Assembly (NCBI GenBank): GCA_946902875.1
Contig: OX336340.1
Location: 5,415,739-5,479,738, forward strand
DNA length: 64,000 nucleotides
From: Nematopogon swammerdamellus
Taxonomy: Eukaryota; Arthropoda; Insecta; Lepidoptera; Adelidae
Direction of reading: 5' to 3'
Shown: piece by piece, positions 52,862-62,824 of the stretch
Layout of the letters: each line of letters starts with the position of its first letter
Numbering within the stretch: position 1 is the stretch's first letter
Position numbers and translations under genes: made by a program
The notes under the pieces: model-generated
Seen by the model: the letters and a program-made list of their open reading frames with translations, nothing else
Told to the model about the DNA's origin: nothing
Databases searched by the model: none

Positions 52862-54681
52862 ATCACGGCGTTGTCGCCGCAAGCTGCAGATATACAGGTA
52901 CTCACCGATAACCTGCAGATAGCCGACCTGGCTGATCATGGGGTTGGTGTTGACCTGGGACATGTACTAGCTGCGGTCCTCCTGCTACACTCGGCTCACG
53001 TGCAGGAGACGCGTCACGTTGTCGCCGCACGGTGCAGGTATACAAGTACTCACCGACGACCTGCAGGTAGCCGACCTGGCTGATCATGGGGTTGGTGTTG
53101 ACCTGGCACATGTACTAGCTGCGGTCCTCCTGCTACACTCGGCTCACGTGCAGGAGACGCGTCACGTTGTCGCCGCACGGTGCAGGTATACAAGTACTCA
53201 CCGACGACCTGCAGGTAGCCGACCTGGCTGATCATGGGGTTGGTGTTGACCTGGCACATGTACTAGCTGCGGTCCTCCTGCTACACTCGGCTCACGTGCA
53301 GGAGACGCGTCACGTTGTCGCCGCACGGTGCAGGTATACAAGTACTCACCGACGACCTGCAGGTAGCCGACCTGGCTGATCATGGGGTTGGTGTTGACCT
53401 GGGACATGTACTAGCTGCGGTCCTCCTGCTACACTCGGCTCACGTGCAGGAGACGCGTCACGTTGTCGCCGCACGGTGCAGGTATACAAGTACTCACCGA
53501 CGACCTGCAGGTAGCCGACCTGGCTGATCATGGGGTTGGTGTTGACCTGGCACATGTACTAGCTGCGGTCCTCCTGCTACACTCGGCTCACGTGCAGGAG
53601 ACGCGTCACGTTGTCGCCGCACGGTGCAGGTATACAAGTACTCACCGACGACCTGCATGTAGCCGACCTGGCTGATCATGGGGTTGGTGTTGACCTGGCA
53701 CATGTACTAGCTGCGGTCCTCCTGCTACACTCGGCTCACGTGCAGGAGATGCGTCACGTTGTCGCCGCACGGTGCAGGTATACAAGTACTCACCGACGAC
53801 CTGCAGGTAGCCGACCTGGCTGATCATGGGGTTGGTGTTGACCTGGCACATGTACTAGCTGCGGTCCTCCTGCTACACTCGGCTCACGTGCAGGAGACGC
53901 GTCACGTTGTCGCCGCACGGTGCAGGTATACAAGTACTCACCGACGACCTGCAGGTAGCCGACCTGGCTGATCATGGGGTTGGTGTTGACCTGGCACATG
54001 TACTAGCTGCGGTCCTCCTGCTACACTCGGCTCACGTGCAGGAGACGCGTCACGTTGTCGCCGCACGGTGCAGGTATACAAGTACTCACCGACGACCTGC
54101 ATGTAGCCGACCTGGCTGATCATGGGGTTGGTGTTGACCTGGCACATGTACTAGCTGCGGTCCTCCTGCTACACTCGGCTCACGTGCAGGAGATGCGTCA
54201 CGTTGTCGCCGCACGGTGCAGGTATACAAGTACTCACCGACGACCTGCAGGTAGCCGACCTGGCTGATCATGGGGTTGGTGTTGACCTGGCACATGTACT
54301 AGCTGCGGTCCTCCTGCTACACTCGGCTCACGTGCAGGAGACGCGTCACGTTGTCGCCGCACGGTGCAGGTATACAAGTACTCACCGACGACCTGCAGGT
54401 AGCCGACCTGGCTGATCATGGGGTTGGTGTTGACCTGGCACATGTACTAGCTGCGGTCCTCCTGCTACACTCGGCTCACGTGCAGGAGACGCGTCACGTT
54501 GTCGCCGCACGGTGCAGGTATACAAGTACTCACCGACGACCTGCAGGTAGCCGACCTGGCTGATCATGGGGTTGGTGTTGACCTGGCACATGTACTAGCT
54601 GCGGTCCTCCTGCTACACTCGGCTCACGTGCAGGAGACGCGTCACGTTGTCGCCGCACGGTGCAGGTATACAAGTACTCAC
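52862..54681 (-). repeat. 148-bp tandem array of a DIP exon end plus its 5' splice site (about 12 copies)
   Basis: On the minus strand each 148-bp unit consists of about 119 bp matching the last part of the exon at 54682-54889 (from CGACAACG to GTCGTCG), then a GTGAGTACTTGT donor and about 29 bp of intron start. Copies step at exactly 148 bp (for example 53019, 53167, 53315 and on to 54499). All share two changes that create TAG codons in the Ig frame (Gln to stop, Tyr to stop) and a 3-base deletion. One mutated copy was therefore amplified. The leftmost copy (52862-53018) is the most diverged. No polypyrimidine/acceptor lies in the unit, so the copies are not ordinary cassette exons. Confidence 0.9.
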
Positions 54682-54889
54682 CGACGACCTGCAGGTAGCC
54701 GACCTGGCTGATCATGGGGTTGGTGTTGACCTGGCACATGTAGTAGCCGCGGTCCTCCTGCTGCACTTGGCTCACGTGCAGGAGCCACGTCATGGCGTTG
54801 TCGTGGGAGACGCTGAAGCGAGCCAGCCTCGATATCACGTGTCGGTGGATGGTGAGGATCATCTGTCGGTCTATGTGGATCCACGCCAC
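54682..54889 (-). CDS. DPR-interacting protein (DIP)-like gene, exon with second half of Ig domain 1
   Basis: Minus-strand exon of 208 bp between a TTTGTTCCAG acceptor and a CG|GTGAGT donor (exon ends at 54682). The 69 codons start VAWIHIDRQM (core Trp at residue 3). They continue through ILTIHRHVIS and TWLLHVSQVQQ to DRGYYMC (Ig Cys at 52), NTNPMISQVGYLQVV. This is the strand C to G part of the first Ig domain of DIP proteins, where the Dpr-binding face lies, and it is very close to the DIP-eta/epsilon/zeta wording. It starts in phase 0 and ends in phase 1, matching the exon at 49161. Reading past the donor would add about 50 residues from the first array copy and stop at 54530. Upstream exons (signal peptide, first Ig1 Cys) were not found to the right. 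Confidence 0.92.
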
Positions 54890-55174
54890 CTGGAACAAAG
54901 ATAATTCAATGTTGATAATCGAAGGTATGTAAGAGTGTTTATGAAGCTCATGGATCATCGCAATAATAATGTAGCCGCCATGGAGAAAGCTGTGAGTAAA
55001 CTCCGAGTAACCTTTATACCACCGAACTAGACCTATATAGAAGTGGTATAGCGCGATGGAATTTGCTGTCAGTAATCACGTGTGTGTGCCTTCATAATAT
55101 ACAATAGTTGATCACGAATACATTCAACCGGTCACATTAAAAACTATTTCATTATATGAATGCGATAAACCTCC
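54890..55174. other. No recognised feature (DIP upstream intron)
   Basis: A/T-rich intron start, nothing recognised. Confidence 0.3.
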
Positions 55175-55330
55175 TCACTAGCCTATCGCCCTTATGTAAC
55201 GCATCTTGTCCTTATCCCATACTCGCCTTTTACGACATGCACGGTGAGAGATGCAGTGGGGCTATTATTTTTAAGCACCGACCCCACACGGTATTTAACG
55301 ACATGCGCGGGGAGAGATGCACTGGGGATT
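55175..55330 (-). mobile_element. SINE family B, head part plus a second head scrap
   Basis: TAGCCTATCGCCCTTATGTA to ACCCCACACGGTATT, then a repeated ACGACATGCGCGGGGAGAGA fragment at 55299. Confidence 0.7.
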
Positions 55331-55419
55331 GTCTTATAATACAGTGCAAAAACGGTAGCCGAACAAAGACAATTTCTACAGGTGGTAAATAATTGTTTCT
55401 TAAGATCGCTTCTTTGTCG

Positions 55420-55645
55420 CACCGCGAGGGTGTGGAACTGTCTTCCGTCTAGTGTGTTTCCCGAATCCTTTAACCTGGGTGTATTCAAACGTCGTATTAA
55501 CAGACTAGACAGCCTAGCAAATAGTCCGTAAATCTGCTGGCATGGTATCTCACTGAGCGCGGTTTCGCGAGGAGATGTTATTTGGCTCTGTAGACTGCAC
55601 CTTTGGTCTTTCGGCACAGCCGGTTTTCTTAATGACTTCACGCTG
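55420..55645 (+). pseudogene. LINE ORF C-terminus and 3' end
   Basis: Plus-strand frame: RVWNCLPSSVFP-like start (GTGTGGAACTGTCTTCCGTC), FNLGVFKRRINRL, then GAGCGCGGTTTCGCGAGGAG. Same family as 17715. Confidence 0.65.
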
Positions 55646-56379
55646 GTCTTCTTAAAAATAGTTATGACATCATGGTGGCATCAAAACTCACAAATTCAAT
55701 TTACAAAGATTGTGTGGGAATTTGGTTACACTGGTCTTCAAATAGGTAATCGCACTAATTTAACACGTTTTTTTTACGTTCTGTGGTTAACACAATAAGC
55801 ACAGGTTTCATCCTGAACGCTGAACGATTCTTTGACGATTCCTTTCCAACACATTTCCTTAAAGGCTATCTGCTTTTGTGCTTACTTTAAACGTTCAAAT
55901 TATACCGTATTCTTATTTATATGAATAAGCCAGATGTGTTATTTCGGCAGCCGTATCTAACGCTTCCTCCTTACCTTACGTGACCTAAATAAGGGGTGAG
56001 TCAAAAGGTCTCCCAGATGAGTAATTCCCCCGCCGAGCTTTCCTCTTACGAAACACGCATCCGTCATAAAAACATCTCCCTTTGCCAATACCGACTCGAG
56101 CAGAGCACAAATCACCGTGAATCACTCGGGAAAGTTTTTTTTTCGAAACGCGAAGCGCTAAGTCTAAAAGTGGCGCCACGAAAATGACGGAGAACAAAAA
56201 CCGATAGGTAAAGCGGCTTACCGCTCCTGTTATGTGGAAAAATTAAAAGAGGGAAGTTTATCTGCCTACACACACCTTGTACCCGAGATATGTGATTAAT
56301 CTGAAATAGAAAATTTGGGGGAACTATATATTTTTCATATATATAAGTAGTTTTCAAAGTCAGTAAACTTTTCGGCCCA
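55646..56379. other. No recognised feature
   Basis: Frames at 55985-56453 on either strand have no domain. Confidence 0.3.
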
Positions 56380-56565
56380 GCATAACACTGTATCCCGAGA
56401 ATAGTAATCGGTGTTGTGCTGTAAATTGCCGCACCGATCACCATGTTCAGCACATAGATAAACTATCAATCAGCAAGTAGGGTAATAAATAACAGATACC
56501 TACTAAATTATTTTGACAGGACCGTGCCAACGCGAGAGGTGGCTATCCTACCGCCGTTTTGCAGA
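56380..56565 (-). mobile_element. SINE family B, diverged
   Basis: CACTGTATCCCGAGAATAGT, GGTGTTGTGCTGTAAATTGC, GACCGTGCCAACGCGAGAGG. Confidence 0.65.
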
Positions 56566-57169
56566 ACAGATACATTTATTAAAATCGAAAAATTTACGAC
56601 TGAAAATATGTATAACGAAATAGCTCAAATTATGATAATAATTACATACTTTGAACAATCGACCGACACTTTTGAACGGAAGGCAGGAACATCGCGCAAA
56701 TAAAGCGCCTATAAAAATAAACATATTTGGCAGATTAATCCTTAGCGTTTCATGCCCAAAAAGTTATGACCCATAAGCCAAGTGAGTTAGAAACTTCAGA
56801 GCAATAACCCCACAGCTTCAGCATCCATCAAGGTTGCTATCTACTGCAGACCCAATAAAACAGCTTTATTTATTGAGAGACCGAGCTCTTGTTTAAACAT
56901 TCAGAGGCCGTGCGAGCGCTACCCCCTTTGCGAAAAACGTAAAATTATTTATATAGAGGGGAGCACCGTCGACCAAGTCGGCGCCGCTTTGGGGGTCTCT
57001 CCGAAGAATTCTTGTTGGTGGAAGGGGCATGAATTGCTTTATTAAGTGGAAGTCATTAAAAATCCTGTTAAGGCGTAAATAAGACACAAAAGGTCAACTT
57101 TAAATGAAATTATGGTTGGTGTTTGGCTTACCATGGATGGTTGAAATTCGCGATCACTATGGCCGACGT
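56566..57169. other. No recognised feature
   Basis: A 64-codon minus-strand frame at 56893 shows no domain. Confidence 0.3.
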
Positions 57170-58625
57170 TTCGGACTGGCGCGTGCAGTCCATCATCAAG
57201 GCGACTGCCTGGCTGCGGTCGGGCCCGCTGTTAACAGAACACTGCCTGTCAAACGCGAGCGGCTGCGGAGATTGTAGTTACAGCTGTGGGTAGGCACTAA
57301 TTCGGCTTGGGCTGCGTTCCGCACCTCCGCGGTGGAGCAGAATGTACTGACAGTGTCTTCCTGCTGCTGCTGGTGCACACTGCCAGACCTGCCGCTCTTC
57401 AGGGGGGCGAGCACGGGATTCCATGCCGGAGACAGCCTGTAGGAGTTTTTTCTGTTGAAGTTGGCATGCTTCGAGATCTCGATGGACTCACGGATGATGC
57501 GTGGAAAGAGTCGTTTTCAGTGGCCAAAATTTTCACCTGAACGAATCTTATCTTTTGCTACATTCCCGAGTCGACATGCTCAACTATGGAAGATTTGGTT
57601 TTGTCCATGTTCTTGACTGCTCTGATGTGTTCGGAAATCCGTTCTGTGACGCTGCGTTTTGTTTGGCCGATGTATGATTTCCCACAGCTACACGGTATTT
57701 GGTAGACGCCTGGCGACTGTGTAGAGGATGTAAGGCGTTCTCGCTGATCGTAGGAGTTGTGCGACCTTCTTCGGGGGTTGGAACACTGTTCTGATACTAT
57801 ATTTATTCAGTGTCCTCCCTATTCGATCTGTAACTCCTTTTTTGTAGGGAAGGTACGCCTTTAGTCGCTGGGCCTCCTGTGTTGGGAGTGGTCTTGGCTT
57901 GGAAGATATGCCCGCCATGGCTCCAACCTTGTATCCGTTCTGGACCAAAACTCTCTTCACGAGTTCCCTCTCGTAGTTCCTGCTGCCCTCATCGCATATT
58001 CGCTCCGCGCGCAACAACAAAGACCTGACCACAGAATTTAGCTGAGCTGGATGGTGGTGTGAAGACGCGTGCAGATATCTATTTGTGTGCGTCGGCTTGC
58101 GGTAAACCTTATGTCCGAGAGAGCCATTCGGACGGCGCAACACTAGCAGATCGAGGAAAGCTAGACCACTGTGTCTTCAATCTCCATTGTGAAGCGAATG
58201 CATGGATGTACCTTATTAAGATGGTCCAGGAACTTCTGCAGGTCCGTACGGCCATGCGTTCAGATGGTGAAGGCATCGTCGACGTAGCGCAGCCAGATTG
58301 TGGGGGTCATAAGGGGGCAGTGGAGAGTGCCCTCTGCTCGAAGAACTCCATGAACAGGTTGGCAACTACTGGCGCGACGGAAGACCCCATGCTACACCGT
58401 CCTTCTGCATGTAGTAGTCACCGTTCCACAGGAAGAAGGAAGTCGCTTCGCGTCTATCTAAATTTAAATACAGGAATAAAATAGAAGGAGACGCCTCCGC
58501 ATCGATTCGGGGACAAAACGCAGGCAATTTTCGGAATTGTGCCGCAGAATTTGAGCTTCGCCGCAGCTGGGCTCGTGTGAGAGAACTTGCGAGAAAGTCC
58601 ATTGTTTTGGGCACTCGTGTGGTAG
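57170..58625 (-). pseudogene. Penelope-like element: RT and GIY-YIG endonuclease, degenerate
   Basis: Minus strand, in order. At about 58400-58600 YYMQKDGVA, then GSSVAPVVANLFMEFFE. At about 58270 WLRYVDDAFTI, the RT catalytic YVDD. At 57688-58143 an intact frame with KVYRKPTHTNRYLHASSHHH and LPYKKGVTDRIGRTLNKY. At 57540-57720 GVYQIPCSCGKSYIGQT, the GIY-YIG endonuclease core, with ERISEHIRAV. At 57196-57539 a C-terminal tail starting near IRESIEISKHANFNRKN and ending at 57196. RT followed by GIY-YIG is the hallmark of Penelope-like retroelements, which nick DNA and prime reverse transcription there. At least three frame changes and stops make this copy inactive. The N-terminal part is absent. 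Confidence 0.85.
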
Positions 58626-58899
58626 TAGGTATAGACGACCTGGCGAATAAAATTATAATGTATACCTACAATACAAGTGCATTCAGGTAAAATACATTTT
58701 ATTGTGCACAATAAAGAGGAACACAACGAGCGAGTTTAATGCAAAGTAGCAATCTTTACAAACTAACCTTTGGGATGTGGAGAAGTAAAGCGTGAAAATA
58801 AAACTATTAAATAAATTAACACAAATATATACATAGTTACATACATAAAATAAATCCTACAAGGTACGTACATAGAATAATTTAAAATAACTTTTTATT
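58626..58899. other. No recognised feature
   Basis: Nothing recognised. Confidence 0.3.
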
Positions 58900-59105
58900 A
58901 GCCGACTGGGTTGGTACCACCGTACTGGATGTAAGATGGCCGCAAGCAACCTCGGTTGTGTTCTCCTCTAGTCCAGTATAGCCAGCAATCCAGGGAAGTC
59001 TCCGGTATGGCAACTACCTTCTCGGAGGTGATATTGGCTGGTTAGAGCATGTGCTTTGGCCCCTCCGACTCAGCCACCCATACCGGATTACATAAAAAAA
59101 AAAAA
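58900..59105 (+). mobile_element. SINE family C, 3' part with poly-A
   Basis: GCCGACTGGGTTGGTACCAC to CACCCATACCGGATTACATA and an A run. Confidence 0.85.
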
Positions 59106-59240
59106 ATATTTAAAAACTAAATTTTAACGAATAAACTGTGGATAAAAACAAAATAGTTTTTACAGTTTATAGAATAAATTTTAGGCGGCAGCAAAAATTG
59201 CAAAATGCCGATCTATTAGGAACATTTTTTTTTTCTACAA

Positions 59241-59501
59241 TATACATACCACACGCTGTATCCCTTATAACCGGGGCAAGCAGAGTCCAATAAAAGTACA
59301 AGCGGTCTTGTGATGCAAGGATGCCAGCGTAATTTACCGCACAACCCCGACCACCACGTTTTGCAAAGTATTCCAACAAGATAACTATCAAGCGGCAGTA
59401 AGGCACGAAGACCCACCTGCTGCATGACCCGGTGGAAGCACCGCGCCAGGGTGAGAGATGGCGAGCCTTACGCCCTTTAGCACGGTCTTGTCCTTACCCT
59501 T
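59241..59501 (-). mobile_element. SINE family B copy, head truncated
   Basis: TATACATACCACACGCTGTA to CCCTTTAGCACGGTCTTGTC. An extra CCAATAAAAGTACAAGCGG lies in the middle. Confidence 0.75.
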
Positions 59502-59647
59502 AAAAAGGTGAAATCATTTGAGAATGCAAATTTTTCCAACCAAACTTTATTGTTTTTTTTTTTTTATATTAGGAGTAAGTATTAAGCATGTATCCTCTTA
59601 TATTCCTTCATTAGACAGATGCAATTCCGAAAATAAAGAGAAAAAAA

Positions 59648-59805
59648 AAACCGGCCAAGTGCGAGTCGAACTCGCGCCCCGAGGGTTCCGTATCGCCATG
59701 TCATGGTCAGCGCTGCTTCATACTGTTTTCGGTAGATAGCGCGCATATACTTTTTAGTTTCCTGTATGGGGACCCCCGTGAATTTTTTACTTTTTCTTCT
59801 TTTTA
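59648..59805 (+). mobile_element. Dispersed repeat family D, 5' part
   Basis: AACCGGCCAAGTGCGAGTCG, GGGTTCCGTATCGCCATGTC, GGGGACCCCCGTGAATTTTT, then cut by the next repeat. Confidence 0.75.
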
Positions 59806-60300
59806 ACCGACTTCCAAAAAAGGAGGAGGTTCTCAATTCGTCTGTATGTTTTTTTTTATTTTTTTTTTTATTTTTTTTTTTTATTTTTTTGTATGTTTGT
59901 TACGCGATTTCTCCGTCAATTGAGGGCCGATTTAGAAAATTCTTTTTTTGTTAGTTAGGTCATACTTCCGAGGTGGTCCCATTTAAATTTTATCGAAATT
60001 GGTTGAGTGGTTTTCGTAAAATCAGCATAATACTATAGTGTGTGGTTACCTTCAGCAAAACTTGTGATGTGGTCGTATTCGGCAATTTTTAGTTTGATAA
60101 ATTAGTATGGTGTGTGGTTACCTTCAGCAAAACTTTTGTGATGTGGACTTATTCAGCAATTTGCAGTCTGACACATATGGCGAATAATTCTGTACCACTT
60201 CAATCGATTTCGATTATTCGATTTCGATTATTCTTTTTTATGTAATATTACTAAAAAGAATGAAATAAAAACTGTTTTAAAAAATATTAAACCGATTTCC
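59806..60300 (+). mobile_element. Dispersed repeat E (AACCGACTTCCAAAAAAGGA)
   Basis: AGGAGGTTCTCAATTCGTCT opens it, followed by a T-rich run and TTACGCGATTTCTCCGTCAA. A 66-bp direct duplication follows (GTGTGGTTACCTTCAGCAAA at about 60040 and 60113). A second copy lies at 60620-60800. Confidence 0.6.
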
Positions 60301-60619
60301 AAAAAACAAAAAAAAAAAAACTAAAAAGTATTAAATACCTAATATTTTGAAATTTTCTCTGTCCTGTTGAAATACATGAATCGATATACTAGTGATACAT
60401 ATTCGGACCCTTGTTTCATGAATATTCTAAATTTGAAATTTTTTTATCTTTTCCGACCGGCGCTTAATTTATTATGGTACCTGGCCAGTACCTACTGTAC
60501 CGAGTACCATCGAGCTGGTTTGATGATGGAGACAGAAGGTGGCCATAGGAACTCCTAAACTACACATGATAAACCCATCGTGTTTGGGCTCGTTGCATTT
60601 GTCTTCACGAGAAATTTAC

Positions 60620-60800
60620 TTTAGACCTAAAAGATTGTCAATTCGACGGTATGTTTTCTTTTTTTTTGGATGTTTGTTACGCGATTACTCCGTCAATTGT
60701 GGGCCGATTTTGAAAATTCTTTTTTTTTTTTATTTGAAAGGGGATAACCCTGAGGTTTTTGAAGTGAAAACTTCTTTAGCGGCTCTTGGCACTTTTTTAG
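60620..60800 (+). mobile_element. Dispersed repeat E, second partial copy
   Basis: TTGTCAATTCGACGGTATGT, a T-run, TTACGCGATTACTCCGTCAA, GGGCCGATTTTGAAAATTCT parallel the 59806 copy. Confidence 0.55.
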
Positions 60801-60964
60801 GTGGGTAAAAATGTATAACTCGCGACATCGCGTCAGCGTCATTTTTAAAATGAAACCTTAAGTCATTGCGTTAAGGGTTAAGTTAGAGTGGCACGGGATC
60901 TGCCGGCACTCCCGGTGTGCAACTGTTAGGTAGGGTTCCGTAACACGTTTATGGCTGTCCATTC

Positions 60965-61325
60965 TACTAAGTTCTGCAACATCACCTACAACGTCCGTGA
61001 TGTCAGCCCATAACACCAGCGCCATGTCAGTGCTTCCCCCTTTGATCGTGCTGACTACACTGAACTGGTCGGAAAACACAAACTATTTACATAGCCGTTT
61101 CGACCGACGTTTAATTCAGTGCGGTGGTACCAACCCGGGAAGGTTAAACCCTACCACCAAGTAAGATTACGAGGGAAGGGACTTACAGTTTTACGAGGAA
61201 TCCGAACCTTGGTCAGCCTCCAACGGTCAGCGGTCACCCATCTAAGTACTGACCGCACCCAGCGTTGCTTAAAATTCAATAGCGACAGTTGACTGTCTGC
61301 ACCACTGAGCTATCGAAGCTGACGT
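60965..61325 (-). mobile_element. SINE family A, full-length copy with the clearest 5S-like head
   Basis: On the minus strand: A box GATAGCTCAGTGGTGC (61300-61318); a 5S rRNA-like block at 61211-61274 (AAGCAACGCTGGGTGCGGTC, AGTACTTAGATGGGTGACCG); B-box-like AGGTTCGGATTCCTCG at 61195; then core and tail. It lies in a HaSE-like A/T setting and ends near CAACATCACCTACAACGTCC. Confidence 0.85.
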
Positions 61326-61468
61326 GGTCCTATTTTAATTGGGTCAAGATCGGATTGGAAAGCGAGGCGGAATCGCGAGGCCGAAGGCCGAGCGATTCCG
61401 CCGAGTACATTAATAGCAAAAAATTACTAAAAAAAACTGTGAAATAAAAAAAAAGTTTTAAAAAACAT

Positions 61469-61861
61469 AAAACCGACTTCTTAAAAAAAGTAAAACTAAA
61501 AAACTATTTAAAATAAAAATATAAAAACCGCCTTCAAAAATATATGAAATAAAAACCTAAAAAAAAAAACCAACCCTAGAGTTGAAGGCGGTGCTAAAGC
61601 AAGCAAAAATGATGCATGAAAGAAAACATGAGTGGATGATAATATCCTTTGTGATTTGTAAAGCAAGCAAAAATGATGCATGAAAGAAAACATGAGTGGA
61701 TGATAATATCCTTTGTGATTTGTGTAGCCTTTTTAGCACCGCCTTCAACTCTAGGGTTGGTTTTTTTTTTTAGGTTTTTATTTCATATATTTTTGAAGGC
61801 GGTTTTTATATTTTTATTTTAAATAGTTTTTTAGTTTTACTTTTTTTAAGAAGTCGGTTTT
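61469..61861. repeat. ~390-bp near-perfect palindrome with duplicated loop
   Basis: Arms 61469-61598 and 61732-61861 are near-exact inverted repeats (AACCGACTTCTTAAAAAAAG against CTTTTTTTAAGAAGTCGGTT, and CCCTAGAGTTGAAGGCGGTG against CACCGCCTTCAACTCTAGGG). The loop holds two 64-bp direct copies (AAGCAAGCAAAAATGATGCA at about 61597 and 61661). Frames inside are palindrome artefacts. Confidence 0.9.
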
Positions 61862-61879
61862 TATTATTTGTCATATATC

Positions 61880-62052
61880 TGTCATTATGCCATGTTTATA
61901 TCGGCCATAATATCACATACTTTGTGAAAATTTCAATTGGCTACCTATTACGGTTCAAGAGACACAGCCTTCGTACAGACGGACAGACAGATAGACAGAC
62001 GGCGTAGTCTTAGTAATAGGTTCCCGTACGACGGATACGAAACCGTAAAGAT
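61880..62052 (+). mobile_element. Dispersed repeat family D, 3' part
   Basis: ATATCGGCCATAATATCACA, TTACGGTTCAAGAGACACAG, (GACA)n, TTAGTAATAGGTTCCCGTAC. Confidence 0.7.
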
Positions 62053-62214
62053 GCGTCCGGACAAAAATAAAAAATAAATAAACCACAGATTAAAAAAATC
62101 AATAAACATAAATTTGGCAAAAATTTCCGTTTCGTCTCCCTTTAATGGCTTGTTTAGAGCGAGATAAAACTAAAATGTTTGCAACAATCACGAATACGCT
62201 AAGCCAAGTGAAGT

Positions 62215-62280
62215 GCCGGCATAATGTCCGATACCAATACGACTTTGGTGACGACAGCGCCGCTGGCAACGTAACCCTAA
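62215..62280 (+). mobile_element. Lone terminal repeat of the tRNA-bearing foldback family
   Basis: TAATGTCCGATACCAATACG and CTTTGGTGACGACAGCG match the end of the element at 40204. Confidence 0.55.
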
Positions 62281-62404
62281 AAAGGTAAAACAATATTTAT
62301 GCATTTATTATTGCCCACGTGTCTTTTATTTTATTTTAAAATAACCTGAGTAATCATAATTGAGTAGTTATATCCAGACTGTGTCATCGTAATAAATCTG
62401 CCAG

Positions 62405-62720
62405 GTAAGCAAAAAATTTACGTGCATACCTACACCCGCTGCTTCACCGTTCGGAACCGGTGTAAAACTGTAGGTCCCTTCCCTTGCCCCTTACTAGGTG
62501 GTAGGCTCAAATTGTAGCCGACTGGGTTGGTACCACCGTACTGGATGTAAGATGGCCGCAAGCAACCTCGGTTGTGTTCTCCTCTAGTCCAGTATAGCCA
62601 GCAATCCAGGGAAGTCTCCGGTATGGCACCTACCTTCTCGGAGGTGATATTGGCTGGTTAGAGCATGTGATTTGGCCCCTCCGACTCAGACACCCATAAC
62701 GGATTACATAAAAAAAAAAA
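62405..62720 (+). mobile_element. SINE family C, head truncated, poly-A present
   Basis: AAAAAATTTACGTGCATACC, CTGCTTCACCGTTCGGAACC, core, 3' region, and an A run at 62708-62722. Confidence 0.85.
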
Positions 62721-62824
62721 AACAGTAAGTAATCTTATCTGCCAGGTAAGCAGTGAGTTCGCTTCCGCTAATAACGTTAAGTACATTATAAATAAAGAAG
62801 GAGATTAAACTCAGCATCTGAAGC

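Noticed and set aside
52862..54681. 148-bp period as a nucleosome-positioning array, or a CRISPR-like repeat
   Set aside because: The period near 147 bp is tempting, but the unit is plainly exon-plus-donor sequence with no spacers. Nothing supports a chromatin role, and CRISPR is out of place in a eukaryotic intron.
53019..54681. Mutually exclusive alternative exons (Dscam-like)
   Set aside because: Units lack their own acceptor and polypyrimidine tract and share two in-frame stop codons.
52871..54904. Series of 69-70-codon open frames on both strands every 148 bp
   Set aside because: They are frames created by the tandem repeat. The plus-strand series is antisense to the exon and the minus-strand series runs through intron; none has a start or domain of its own.
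61508..61748. Two similar minus-strand frames with phenylalanine-rich segments
   Set aside because: Similarity is due to the duplicated 64-bp loop and A/T-rich arms of the palindrome.
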